Positions 6,413-13,624 are shown, numbered from the stretch's first letter. The stretch is 13,882 nucleotides of DNA from Candidatus Woesearchaeota archaeon (GCA_016215305.1 JACRKI010000176.1:1-13882), one strand, 5' to 3'. Notes: a model not told the origin generated them from the letters alone. Translations and numbers: made by a program.

Positions 6413-7303
6413 ATGGTCACCATACGAAAGAGAACAAAAGGGAATGAAGAGTTCTACTATTTAGAGCATAGCATAAGAAAAGGAGAAGTGCTTGAGAAAA
6501 AAGAGAAATACCTTGGGAAAGAGATTCCAAAGAATATTGAAGAAGTAAAAAAAGAGTTCTTTCACGATATATTTAAAGAAAGATGGCACAAAACGTTAGA
6601 TGCAATAAAACAAACGTTCTCAAAAGAATACCGTGCAATGCCAAAAAGTGCGCAGGAAAAGTATCTTGAACATTTCATGATAAAATTTACGTATGATACC
6701 AATCGAATTGAGGGAAGCACATTAAATCTTCATGACACTGCAAATCTTTTGAAAGATGGCATTTCACCTCCAAATAAACCAATACGAGATATCAAAGAAA
6801 CAGAAGCGCACAAGAGAATATTTTATGAAATGCTGAATTACAAAAAAGATATATCTCTTACGGAAGTATTATATTGGCATAAAATGTTATTTGAAGATTC
6901 TGATAAAGAAATTGCAGGAAAAATAAGAAAACACCAAGTTGCAATAGCAGGAGCAGATGTTGAACTCCCTTTGCCAGTAGAAGTTCCCATCCTCTTCGAT
7001 GAATTTTTCAAATGGTATCATAAAGAAAAGAAAAAACTTCATCCAGTAGAGTTAGCCGCATTAGTGCACTTGAAATTTGTCAGCATTCATCCGTTTACGG
7101 ATGGGAATGGAAGAATAAGCAGGCTCTTGATGAACTTTGTTCTTCAGAAGAATAAATACCCGATGCTTAACATTCAGTATACCAACAGAGCTGCGTATTA
7201 TAGAGCATTAGAACGTTCGCAGAAAACAAAGCGAGAATATATTTTTGTCCAGTATATTATCAAAAGATATATTGCAGCGTATAAGAAGAGAACGATGTAC
7301 TAA
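6413..7303 (+). CDS. Fic-family protein, class II, catalytically intact
   Basis: A 296-residue Fic protein. The catalytic loop is HPFTDGNGRISR with His226, Asp230 and Arg234, matching the canonical HPFx(D/E)GNGRxxR. The N-terminal inhibitory motif is TNRIEG (96-101), fitting (S/T)xxxE(G/N) with Glu100, so this is a class II, self-inhibited form. The first 40 residues form a short strand-rich segment ending in KYLGKEIP, shared with the second Fic protein in the window. Fic enzymes usually transfer AMP to hydroxyl groups of target proteins; the target here is unknown. The start at 6413 agrees with the TATA distance and with the paralogue, which also begins Met-Val. It is co-transcribed with the regulator at 7317, whose ribosome site begins just after this stop codon. 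It could be a regulatory AMPylator or part of a toxin-like module. Confidence 0.9.
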   Translation: MVTIRKRTKGNEEFYYLEHSIRKGEVLEKKEKYLGKEIPKNIEEVKKEFFHDIFKERWHKTLDAIKQTFSKEYRAMPKSAQEKYLEHFMIKFTYDTNRIEGSTLNLHDTANLLKDGISPPNKPIRDIKETEAHKRIFYEMLNYKKDISLTEVLYWHKMLFEDSDKEIAGKIRKHQVAIAGADVELPLPVEVPILFDEFFKWYHKEKKKLHPVELAALVHLKFVSIHPFTDGNGRISRLLMNFVLQKNKYPMLNIQYTNRAAYYRALERSQKTKREYIFVQYIIKRYIAAYKKRTMY

Positions 7304-7309
7304 GGAGAA
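7304..7309 (+). promoter_or_regulatory. Ribosome binding site of the HTH_10 gene
   Basis: GGAGAA directly follows the fic stop codon and lies 7 bases before the ATG at 7317. It decides the start: the open frame extends upstream into fic but has no such site there. Confidence 0.7.
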
Positions 7310-7316
7310 GAAATCC

Positions 7317-7946
7317 ATGTACAAATTCAGTTTTCGAATCAAGCACAAAAACTGTGCAGAAACAGGATTGAGCATCAAATTCCCAAAGCATCATATAACT
7401 GTTCTTGACATTCAGGCAAAGGATCCAAAACAATATCTCTACTACATCAAAGGAAATCAAAAAGAGTTTGACAAAATAATTATTTATTTAGAAAAGTCAA
7501 AAACATACCAGTTCACAAAAGAAGTAGAGCGATCAAAAGACACACTCGTTCTGCTTGTTATTCTCTTTCAGGAAGGATTCATTCAAAACACCATCCAAAA
7601 ATATAACGGTTTTTTCATTGATCTGCATACCGTTTCTGAAGGATTTGAATATTGGCATGTGGGTGTTGTCGAGAGAGAAACAATTGAAAAGATAAGAAAA
7701 GAGTTAAAGAAAGCTGGAAAACTCGAAACACTATATATAGGCAAAGTAGATTTTGCGCAGCATCTTCTTTCACCACAGCAAAAAAAGATTTTTCAGTATG
7801 CGTATGATCAAAGATATTATGAATTGCCAAGAAAAACAACGATCGCAAAGATTGCGAAAGCACTTCAGCTCACGCAAGCAACAGTTGGCGAGCATCTTCT
7901 CAAAGCGGAAAATAAATTGATTCATGCAATGGCAAAGAAGCTTTGA
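7317..7946 (+). CDS. HTH_10 (bacterio-opsin activator type) transcriptional regulator
   Basis: A 209-residue protein. The C-terminus (about 151-203) is an HTH_10 domain: LSPQQKKIFQYAYDQRYYELPRK, then TTIAKIAKALQLTQATVGEHLLKAENKLI, with the family hallmarks of a Tyr-Tyr, Pro-Arg pair (171-172) and an EHLLKAENKL recognition-helix end. The first 150 residues contain several predicted strands (for example LYYIKGN, DTLVLLVILFQEG, GFEYWHVGVVERE) and may be a sensing domain, but I do not recognise it. HTH_10 proteins are archaeal DNA-binding regulators known from the Bat family of haloarchaea. It is the second gene of the fic operon, so autoregulation through the inverted repeat at 6351-6404 is plausible (inference). 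Confidence 0.85.
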   Translation: MYKFSFRIKHKNCAETGLSIKFPKHHITVLDIQAKDPKQYLYYIKGNQKEFDKIIIYLEKSKTYQFTKEVERSKDTLVLLVILFQEGFIQNTIQKYNGFFIDLHTVSEGFEYWHVGVVERETIEKIRKELKKAGKLETLYIGKVDFAQHLLSPQQKKIFQYAYDQRYYELPRKTTIAKIAKALQLTQATVGEHLLKAENKLIHAMAKKL

Positions 7947-8022
7947 TTCTACAGAAAGCATACCAGATATATCAGGTGAAAGAGATAAATAAAAGTAAGC
8001 AGTATGTCTTCTTGGTGATAAG

Positions 8023-8436
8023 ATGTCGCTTTATGAAATAGTACAAAAAGAAGTAAAAACAGGATTGCAAGAGGTAAAAACTATACTTCACGAAGTTGCA
8101 GTATTGCAGCCGAATGAAGATGCAGTTATCTGGCAGTTATATCAACCACTAATGATAGAACATGAGTTTGAAAAGCACAGCACTGGAGTTCTCACTCCTG
8201 CACGAGAAATAAGAATGAATCCAAGAATAATAAGAAAAATGACACAAGAACATAAACATAGTTACGAACAAAAGGTTTTAGAAAGAATTCAAGCATATAG
8301 TGTTGTTATTAAAAAAAATAAAGCAATAAATAGAGCATATCAAACACCAGAGTTTACACCGGAAGATGCAACAGAGATGGCAGGAGAAGTATTTTCAGAA
8401 TCTTTTCAGAAAGCAAAAAAATCTTATAAAAGGTAA
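8023..8436 (+). CDS. Hypothetical protein
   Basis: A 137-residue, largely helical and charged protein that I do not recognise. Support for it being real: a GGTGAT ribosome site at 8014-8019 just before the ATG, codon use like its neighbours, and an unbroken frame ending in a lysine-rich QKAKKSYKR tail. It has no signal peptide, membrane segment or Cys pairs. A TATA-like GATAAATAAAA at about 7985-7994 suggests its own promoter, 76 bp beyond the HTH_10 gene. The first copy-2 repeat sequences begin shortly after its stop codon. Confidence 0.65.
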   Translation: MSLYEIVQKEVKTGLQEVKTILHEVAVLQPNEDAVIWQLYQPLMIEHEFEKHSTGVLTPAREIRMNPRIIRKMTQEHKHSYEQKVLERIQAYSVVIKKNKAINRAYQTPEFTPEDATEMAGEVFSESFQKAKKSYKR

Positions 8437-8483
8437 ATGCCTTGATCACGAACTGAAGTTTTACACAAACAAGCAACACCGCA

Positions 8484-8678
8484 CACGAACCGGAAAATAA
8501 AATACACGCACGAGCAACGCTAAGGTATCTTTATGTAATTATATTTTTTGAGTGTTTAAATAAATTTTACAAATTAAATAAATCATCAAAAAATAAATAA
8601 TAATTATCGTGTTCGCCAGGCGTTGCGGGTTCGAGAAAAAGCAGAAAATTCATGAGAATATATTTTTCTTGGTTCGTG
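8484..8678 (+). repeat. Nested inverted-repeat intergenic element, copy 2
   Basis: Outer arms CACGAACC (8484-8491) and GGTTCGTG (8671-8678) enclose GCAACGC (8514-8520) and GCGTTGC (8620-8626). It shares GCAACGCTAAGGTA, TCTTTATGTAATTAT and GTGTTCGC-AGGCGTTGC with copy 1 but lacks the double-hairpin insert. A further CACGAACTGA at 8447-8456 also matches copy 1 (4868-4877). T6 at 8544-8549 and A6 at 8588-8593 would give T runs on both strands, fitting its place between convergent genes. It ends 12 bp from the aspS stop and fills most of the 254-bp gap; nothing else is seen there. Confidence 0.75.
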
Positions 8679-8690
8679 AAAAAGACTTCA

Positions 8691-10454
8691 TCACTTCTTC
8701 TCAAACCTAATCTTCAATTCATCCATCTGTTTCTGATCAATCGGGCTTGGACAGCCATCCATGGGACATTGCGCTTGTTTGTTTTTCGGGAACGCGATCA
8801 CTTCGCGAATATCAGAAAGTTTCAACAACATCGAAACCATTCGATCTAAACCAATCCCAATCCCGCCGTGCGGAGGAGCGCCATACTTGAACGAGTCAAT
8901 TAAAAATCCAAATCGTGCTTGCGCCCGCTCTTTTGGAAAGCCGACAACTTTCATAACGCGCTCTTGAATTTCTGGACGGTTGATGCGCAAACTGCCGCTT
9001 CCCATTTCCCAACCATTCAACACAAGATCATATTGATGACAATAGACTTTTCCAGGATCAGTTTCCAAGAATTCTAAATGTTCTTCCTTTGGCATGCAAA
9101 ACATGTGATGGCAAGGATCCCATGATTGTTCTTCTTCGTTGTACTCAAAAAGAGGAAAGTCAACAACCCAGCAAAACGTATATTTCTGTGGATCAATTAA
9201 TCCCAACTCAACACCAAGTTTGTTGCGAACTTTATTGAGTACTTCATTACACACTTTTGGTTTGTCTGCGCAAAAAAACAATATATCTCCAGATTTTGCG
9301 TTCAAGCGTTCCATCAATAATTCCTGAATTTGTTTGCTCAAAAACTTTGCGATACCAGAATCAAATCCAGCAGGAGTAATTTTGACATATGCCAATCCTT
9401 TCGCGCCGCTGTCTGTTGCGAATTTAATATACGCGTCAATCTCTTTGCGCGAGAATTTCTCCCCGCATTTTTCTGCGTTGATTGCTTTGACAATGCCGCC
9501 AGCTTCAAGAACAATTTTGAAAACACCAAAATCACTATGTTTCACAATGTCAGACACTGTTTTCAATTCAAGACCAAATCGAAGATCTGGTTTATCGCAG
9601 CCATAGCGTTCCATCGCATCAGTATGTTTTATTTTTGGAAACGGTGTATGAATCTCAATATTGCCTGCTTTTTTGAACGCATGTTTCAACATTCCTTCAG
9701 CCATTGCGTGAATGTCATCTTGTTCCACAAAACTCATCTCAATATCAATTTGCGTATGCTCTGGCTGCCGGTCTGCGCGCAAATCCTCGTCACGCAAACA
9801 GCGGGCGAGTTGAAAGTAGCGATCCATGCCTGCAACCATTAAAATCTGTTTGTATAATTGCGGGCTTTGAGGAAGTGCGTAAAATTCTCCAGGATGTATT
9901 CTGCTTGGCACGACATAATCGCGCGCTCCTTCTGGAGTTGATTTCATGAGAATAGGTGTTTCAATCTCGACAAAATGCTGCGACATCATATAGTCGCGAA
10001 CAGCCTGTGCAAAGCGATGGCGCATCAGAAGATTGTGCTGCATCACCGGTCGGCGTAAATCCAAGTAGCGGTATTTCAACCGCATTTCTTCAGAAGCAGG
10101 AATCTCGTTATTGATGTCCATTGGCAGGATGTCTGCCTTTGCAAGAATTTTCAAGGAATCTGCAAGCACTTCAATTTCTCCTGTTGCAAGATTTTTATTG
10201 ATAAGCCCATCTCCTCGATAGCGGACAATGCCGGAAATCTGAAGGACGTCTTCCCGACGAAGCGAAGTCATTTGTTCAGCAAGAGATTTGTTGTGTTTTT
10301 CATCAAATACGACTTGAGTAATGCCGTAGCGATCGCGAAGCCACATGAAGCTGATGCCGCCGTGGGTTCGCAAAGATTCCATCCAGCCGCAAAGCGTGAC
10401 AGCTGTTCCTTTTTCTGTAAGCCGCAATTCGCCGCAGGTGTGTGTTCGTAACAT
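8691..10454 (-). CDS. aspS: Aspartyl-tRNA synthetase, bacterial type, probably non-discriminating
   Basis: A 587-residue class II synthetase that attaches Asp to tRNA. It has the bacterial domain order: an N-terminal anticodon-binding OB domain (1-105, RTHTCGEL, VTLCGWM, FMWLRDR), the catalytic core with RYLDLRR (129-135), ALPQSPQLYKQ (193-203), RDEDLRADRQPEHTQID (221-237) and GGIGIGLDR (530-538), and an inserted GAD-type domain (about 285-420) that archaeal AspRS lacks. His31 and Gly83 correspond to His31 and Gly82 of the non-discriminating Pseudomonas enzyme, so it may also charge tRNA-Asn. The frame is open to 10514, but the conserved start MLRTHTCGEL and the TATA distance fix the ATG at 10454. 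It is probably transferred from bacteria. Confidence 0.95.
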   Translation of the reverse strand: MLRTHTCGELRLTEKGTAVTLCGWMESLRTHGGISFMWLRDRYGITQVVFDEKHNKSLAEQMTSLRREDVLQISGIVRYRGDGLINKNLATGEIEVLADSLKILAKADILPMDINNEIPASEEMRLKYRYLDLRRPVMQHNLLMRHRFAQAVRDYMMSQHFVEIETPILMKSTPEGARDYVVPSRIHPGEFYALPQSPQLYKQILMVAGMDRYFQLARCLRDEDLRADRQPEHTQIDIEMSFVEQDDIHAMAEGMLKHAFKKAGNIEIHTPFPKIKHTDAMERYGCDKPDLRFGLELKTVSDIVKHSDFGVFKIVLEAGGIVKAINAEKCGEKFSRKEIDAYIKFATDSGAKGLAYVKITPAGFDSGIAKFLSKQIQELLMERLNAKSGDILFFCADKPKVCNEVLNKVRNKLGVELGLIDPQKYTFCWVVDFPLFEYNEEEQSWDPCHHMFCMPKEEHLEFLETDPGKVYCHQYDLVLNGWEMGSGSLRINRPEIQERVMKVVGFPKERAQARFGFLIDSFKYGAPPHGGIGIGLDRMVSMLLKLSDIREVIAFPKNKQAQCPMDGCPSPIDQKQMDELKIRFEKK

Positions 10455-10473
10455 AATAAGAAAAGAAAAAGAT

Positions 10474-10488
10474 GAGATATATAAAAGT
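10474..10488 (-). promoter_or_regulatory. TATA box of aspS
   Basis: Read on the minus strand, CTTTTATATATCTC is centred about 27 bp before the aspS ATG, predicting a leaderless mRNA. This supports 10454 as the start. Confidence 0.6.
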
Positions 10489-10552
10489 ATTTGTGAATTA
10501 ATTATAAGAATCAAAAAGAGAGTAAAAAAAGAAGAAATAAACTCTTTTTCTG

Positions 10553-10593
10553 ATTTGTAGTGAAAACCACAACATTTAAATATTTGTAGTGAA
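10553..10593 (+). promoter_or_regulatory. Promoter of second fic gene with flanking direct repeats
   Basis: ATTTGTAGTGAA occurs twice, at 10553-10564 and 10582-10593, on either side of the TATA box TTTAAATAT (10575-10583). The repeats are 29 bp apart start to start, suggesting an operator. The TATA centre is about 25 bp before the ATG at 10604. Confidence 0.55.
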
Positions 10594-10603
10594 TAACAGC
10601 TTT

Positions 10604-11512
10604 ATGGTATTTGTGCGAAAGGTAACAAGTAAAGGAAAAAAGTATTGGATTCTCGTCTATTCAATAAGGCGCGGAAAAAAGATAGTACAAAAAACAAGGT
10701 ATCTCGGTAAAACACTTCCTCCAAAAACACGCCTCGAACAAATCAAGAAATCCTTTTTGCAGGAGGTAGCTGCAAGGAAATCCAGATTCTTTTCTCAGGA
10801 TGATATTGAAGCCATAGAGAAGAAGAAAGAAGGATATACTGAGGAACTTCGAAAATTAAGTTCTTTTGAAAAAAAGGAAAGAATGAAAGAGTTTACCATT
10901 CGATTCACTTACGATAGCAGTAAACTTTCTGGCTTAGACATCACGCTCCGACAAACGTATCTTATTTTGAAGCAGGGAATTATTCCTCAAGGATTTAAAG
11001 ATCTAAGAACTACGAAAGAGCTGGAGAACCATGAAAAAGGGATAATTGCGATTACTCGGTTTAAAGGAAAACTTGATCTTTCTTTTATGAGACGGCTTCA
11101 TAAAATCCTTTTTACAGGTGTTGATGATGCTCTCGCAGGAAAGTTCAGATTCGAACTGCAAAAAGATGTGAAGATTGCAGGAACCGCATATGTGCCTCCA
11201 AAATGGCATCAACTGAAGAAGGAATTGCGTATTTTTTTTCTTTGGTATTCCTCTGATGGAAAAAAATTGCATCCGCTTGAATTAGCGAGTCTTGTTCATC
11301 TTAAATTAATCTCTTTACAGCCATTTCCTGATGGCAATTCTCGGTTGTCACGATTGATAATGAACTGGATTCTTTGGAAAAAGAAATATCCTTTAGTTCA
11401 CATTCCTGTTGAAGATTTAGAAGAGTATTATAATGTACTCGATCAGTATCAGATAGAAAAGAATGAGCGGCCATTTATTGAATATATTAAAAAAAGGTAT
11501 TTGAATAGCTAA
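10604..11512 (+). CDS. Degenerate Fic-family protein (catalytic His and inhibitory Glu both lost)
   Basis: A 302-residue paralogue of the Fic protein at 6413, alike along its full length, including the N-terminal strand-rich segment (VRKVTSKGKKYW to RYLGKTLPP) and the C-terminal FIEYIKKRYL. The catalytic loop reads QPFPDGNSRLSR: the essential His is Gln239 (codon CAG) and the second Gly of GNG is Ser246. The inhibitory motif that is TNRIEG in the paralogue is SSKLSG here, with the Glu replaced by Ser109. The frame is open and uninterrupted, so this is a conserved but probably inactive Fic fold, possibly a binding or regulatory protein. The frame can be opened at GTG 10589, but the TATA spacing and the paralogue's Met-Val start favour ATG 10604. 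Its stop overlaps that of the convergent hydrolase gene by four bases. Confidence 0.85.
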   Translation: MVFVRKVTSKGKKYWILVYSIRRGKKIVQKTRYLGKTLPPKTRLEQIKKSFLQEVAARKSRFFSQDDIEAIEKKKEGYTEELRKLSSFEKKERMKEFTIRFTYDSSKLSGLDITLRQTYLILKQGIIPQGFKDLRTTKELENHEKGIIAITRFKGKLDLSFMRRLHKILFTGVDDALAGKFRFELQKDVKIAGTAYVPPKWHQLKKELRIFFLWYSSDGKKLHPLELASLVHLKLISLQPFPDGNSRLSRLIMNWILWKKKYPLVHIPVEDLEEYYNVLDQYQIEKNERPFIEYIKKRYLNS

Positions 11513-12165
11513 AACGTACTCATGACCTCACTTTGTATTTTATGTTTCACAACTTCATTCTTAAAATGGATCGCGTCTTGCACACTTCCAACAACACTCC
11601 CATAATGTATGGGAATTGCTTTTTTGGGAAAAAAAGAAAGCACTGCCTCAACAGCTTCCTGCCAAGTCATGGTATACGTGCCGCCAACTGCAACAAACGC
11701 GAGATCAATCGCATGAAGCAGCGACATTTCCGGGATTTTATCTGTATCGCCGGAATGATATATTTTTTTGCCTGCGAGATGCACCACATACCCAACCCAA
11801 TAATTTTCCTGCGGATGAAAAGCAATATCAGGACTGCGAAATTTGTTCACGTTATATGCGGGAACAGTTTCAATTGTAATTCCTTTGACAGTAATTTCCT
11901 GACAAGGTTCAACAGGAATAACCTCCTTGACAAGCAATCCCTTTAATTTGCTGAGGCAATCAGGAGGACAAACGACAGTGGTATTCGCGTTCATCACTTT
12001 CTTGATATCTTCAATAGAACAATGATCATAATGGTCATGCGTGCAAAGGACAATGTCTGCATCGCCTGAATTTTTCTGGATATGAAAGGGATCAATATAG
12101 ACCACTTTCTCGCCAACTAATTTCACAGAAGCGTGTCCAAGCCAGATATACTGAAATTCAGCCAT
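11509..12165 (-). CDS. Metallo-beta-lactamase-fold metal-dependent hydrolase (UPF0173-like)
   Basis: A 218-residue protein with the metal-binding pattern of the fold: LGHAS with His11, YIDPF with Asp25, CTHDHYDHC with His43, His45, Asp47 and His48, YHSGDTD with Asp140, and IPIHYG with His187. The length suits the L-ascorbate-6-phosphate lactonase/UPF0173-like group, whose archaeal members mostly have no known substrate. Its ATG lies 2 bp after the stop of the translin-family gene, with a weak AAAGGGA ribosome site inside that gene's end, so the two are co-transcribed and probably translationally coupled. Annotation beyond 'metal-dependent hydrolase' is not supported. Confidence 0.88.
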   Translation of the reverse strand: MAEFQYIWLGHASVKLVGEKVVYIDPFHIQKNSGDADIVLCTHDHYDHCSIEDIKKVMNANTTVVCPPDCLSKLKGLLVKEVIPVEPCQEITVKGITIETVPAYNVNKFRSPDIAFHPQENYWVGYVVHLAGKKIYHSGDTDKIPEMSLLHAIDLAFVAVGGTYTMTWQEAVEAVLSFFPKKAIPIHYGSVVGSVQDAIHFKNEVVKHKIQSEVMSTF

Positions 12166-12167
12166 AT

Positions 12168-12788
12168 TTATTCCCTTTCATCTCCCGCGGAAACAGCAGG
12201 ATGAGAGTGATGTGCGGTTTTGGTTTCAATATCATAAATAATGTCTTCAATCTTTTTCAGGTTCCATTTGATCGCGTCATACTTTTTTCGAAGTTCCCCA
12301 TTGCCAAGATCAAGGGTCAAAAAGAAATCATGAATTCCTACCACAAAATCGCGGACAAGATGGACGTCAGGATAATTTTTGCTGATGGTTTTCAAGACAG
12401 CGGAGCGGGCAAGTTCTCCTGTCAAATCACTTAAGCCCATGAGATAATCCTCTGGTTCTGCTCCAAGACTATCCAGATCCAATAATTTCTTTGTTTTGAT
12501 AAAATGGAAGAATGTTTTCGCTTCAATATACTCCTGCATTGCTGCGCTGTACGCGCCAACAACTGCAAGTTTGACATCCAATGCAGCAGATGCCTTAATT
12601 TTTTTAAGAAGCGCTTCTGCATCAGAGAGATGTTTCTCTGCTTCTTTGACGTCGTTGCGGTGCAGCGAAGAAATTGCCATTTTGCTGAAACGAAGCACGT
12701 CGCGGGACGCTTTGATGATCTCTTCTCGTTTTTCAGAATACGCGACAAGCTGCTTCCTGATTTTTTCAAAGTTTTTTGAAGGGAACAT
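12168..12788 (-). CDS. Translin-family protein
   Basis: A 206-residue all-helical protein with translin/TRAX signatures: an N-terminal REEIIKASRDVLRFSKMAISSLHR helix, QEYIEAKTF (85-93), DYLMGLSDLTGELAR (114-128) and RKKYDAIKWNLKKIEDIIYDI (167-187). Eukaryotic translin and TRAX form the C3PO nuclease and bind RNA and DNA; archaeal members form similar octamers and some cut RNA. Glu86, Glu89 and Asp121/Glu125 are acidic positions in the regions where catalytic residues lie in active homologues, but activity cannot be read from sequence alone. The frame is open to a GTG at 12854, but that extension would run through a conserved hairpin and lies outside the family core; ATG 12788, with GAGG 11-14 bases upstream, is preferred. 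Co-transcribed with the metallo-hydrolase. Confidence 0.85.
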   Translation of the reverse strand: MFPSKNFEKIRKQLVAYSEKREEIIKASRDVLRFSKMAISSLHRNDVKEAEKHLSDAEALLKKIKASAALDVKLAVVGAYSAAMQEYIEAKTFFHFIKTKKLLDLDSLGAEPEDYLMGLSDLTGELARSAVLKTISKNYPDVHLVRDFVVGIHDFFLTLDLGNGELRKKYDAIKWNLKKIEDIIYDIETKTAHHSHPAVSAGDERE

Positions 12789-12832
12789 AGCAATAAAAAC
12801 CTCGCATAAGCGCTGCAATAGTGAATAATAGT

Positions 12833-12880
12833 AAATAATTCTCCATGAGGACACGAAATGTCCGAATGCGAGAATTATTT
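12833..12880 (+). other. Conserved bulged hairpin element, copy A
   Basis: An 11-bp outer stem AAATAATTCTC (12833-12843)/GAGAATTATTT (12870-12880) is followed inward by a one-base bulge (C12869), CAT/ATG pairs, a tandem GA/GA internal loop, a GGACA/TGTCC stem and a CGAAA loop. Copy B at 13632 has the same plan with different paired bases. Here it lies between the divergent translin and membrane-protein genes, upstream of the latter's TATA box. Confidence 0.7.
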
Positions 12881-12890
12881 AATCGAAAGG

Positions 12891-12902
12891 TTTATATATA
12901 AA
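12891..12902 (+). promoter_or_regulatory. TATA box of the first membrane protein gene
   Basis: TTTATATATAAA, itself a perfect palindrome, is centred about 23-26 bp before the two adjacent ATG codons at 12919 and 12922, predicting a leaderless mRNA. Confidence 0.65.
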
Positions 12903-12918
12903 GTTTTCCAAAACTCGG

Positions 12919-13554
12919 ATGATGACAATACTGCCTATGCTCTATGCGACAACAGGAACAAGTACGTTCAGGGATGTTCTTGAATTTTTTAATAGGCTTG
13001 GCGTCTATGACGTGATTCTTCCGTTTATATTAGTCTTTACGATTGTCTATGCGATTTTTGAGCGAACAAGAATTTTGGGAACAGAAAAAGTAGGAGGAGT
13101 AGAGTATGGGAAAAAGAATCTCAACGCAATGAGCGCGTTTGTGATCGCATTTCTCGTGATTGCCTCTGCGCAAATGGTTTCGTTAATCAACAATGCGCTG
13201 CCAAAAATAGTCATCCTGTTATTTCTCGGTGTCTTTTTCCTGCTGTTGGTGGGAATTTTCTATTCAGAAAAAGAAGAGGTGCTGCTCAGCAGCGGCTGGA
13301 AAATTATGTTTATGGTCATTATGTTTATTGGCATTATCGCAATTTTCCTGTATTCTATTCCCACGGCGTCAGGACAGCCATTCCTCACTTGGGTGATGGA
13401 GTTTGTCATCGGGAATTATAGCACAACAGCAGTGAGCTCAATCATCATGATGATTGTGGTGATTGGATTGATGATTTATATTATCCGCGAACCAAGCAGA
13501 GGCGGCGAAGAGAAAAAAGAAAGCTCAAGCAGCGGGAATCATGGAAGTCATTAG
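12919..13554 (+). CDS. Multi-span membrane protein, unknown family
   Basis: A 211-residue protein with about five predicted membrane spans: roughly 30-47 (DVILPFILVFTIVYAIF), 69-90, 96-115, 128-147 and 173-189, and a hydrophilic, Ser/His-rich tail (EEKKESSSSGNHGSH). There is no cleavable signal peptide. A conserved block, LPFILVFTIVYAIFERTRILG followed by KKNLNAMSAFVIA, is shared with the next gene, so the two form a paralogous family. No enzymatic motif is seen. The start is one of two neighbouring ATGs; 12922 would suit the TATA distance slightly better. Confidence 0.8.
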   Translation: MMTILPMLYATTGTSTFRDVLEFFNRLGVYDVILPFILVFTIVYAIFERTRILGTEKVGGVEYGKKNLNAMSAFVIAFLVIASAQMVSLINNALPKIVILLFLGVFFLLLVGIFYSEKEEVLLSSGWKIMFMVIMFIGIIAIFLYSIPTASGQPFLTWVMEFVIGNYSTTAVSSIIMMIVVIGLMIYIIREPSRGGEEKKESSSSGNHGSH

Positions 13555-13573
13555 ATTCGCATAACACAGAAGA

Positions 13574-13582
13574 TTTATATAG
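13574..13582 (+). promoter_or_regulatory. TATA box of the second membrane protein gene
   Basis: TTTATATAG predicts transcription from about 13600-13605, giving a leader of roughly 75-80 bases that contains a GAGGTG site and a hairpin. A second TATA-like AAAATATATC overlaps 13583-13592. Confidence 0.5.
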
Positions 13583-13624
13583 TAAAATATATCAAAAAGA
13601 GAATAAAAAGAAATTAACCAAAAA

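Noticed and set aside
8620..8650. tRNA-like T-loop sequence GGGTTCGAG in repeat copy 2
   Set aside because: No flanking T stem, anticodon arm or acceptor stem can be built around it. The GTTCG motif belongs to the repeat ends.
8647..8672. A third copy of the bulged hairpin, from AATTCATGAGA near 8647
   Set aside because: Only the left CATGAG part matches; there is no CGAATG partner or outer stem.
12789..12854. N-terminal extension of the translin-family protein to a GTG at 12854
   Set aside because: The extra 22 residues are encoded partly by the conserved hairpin and lie outside the family core; ATG 12788 has a GAGG site upstream.
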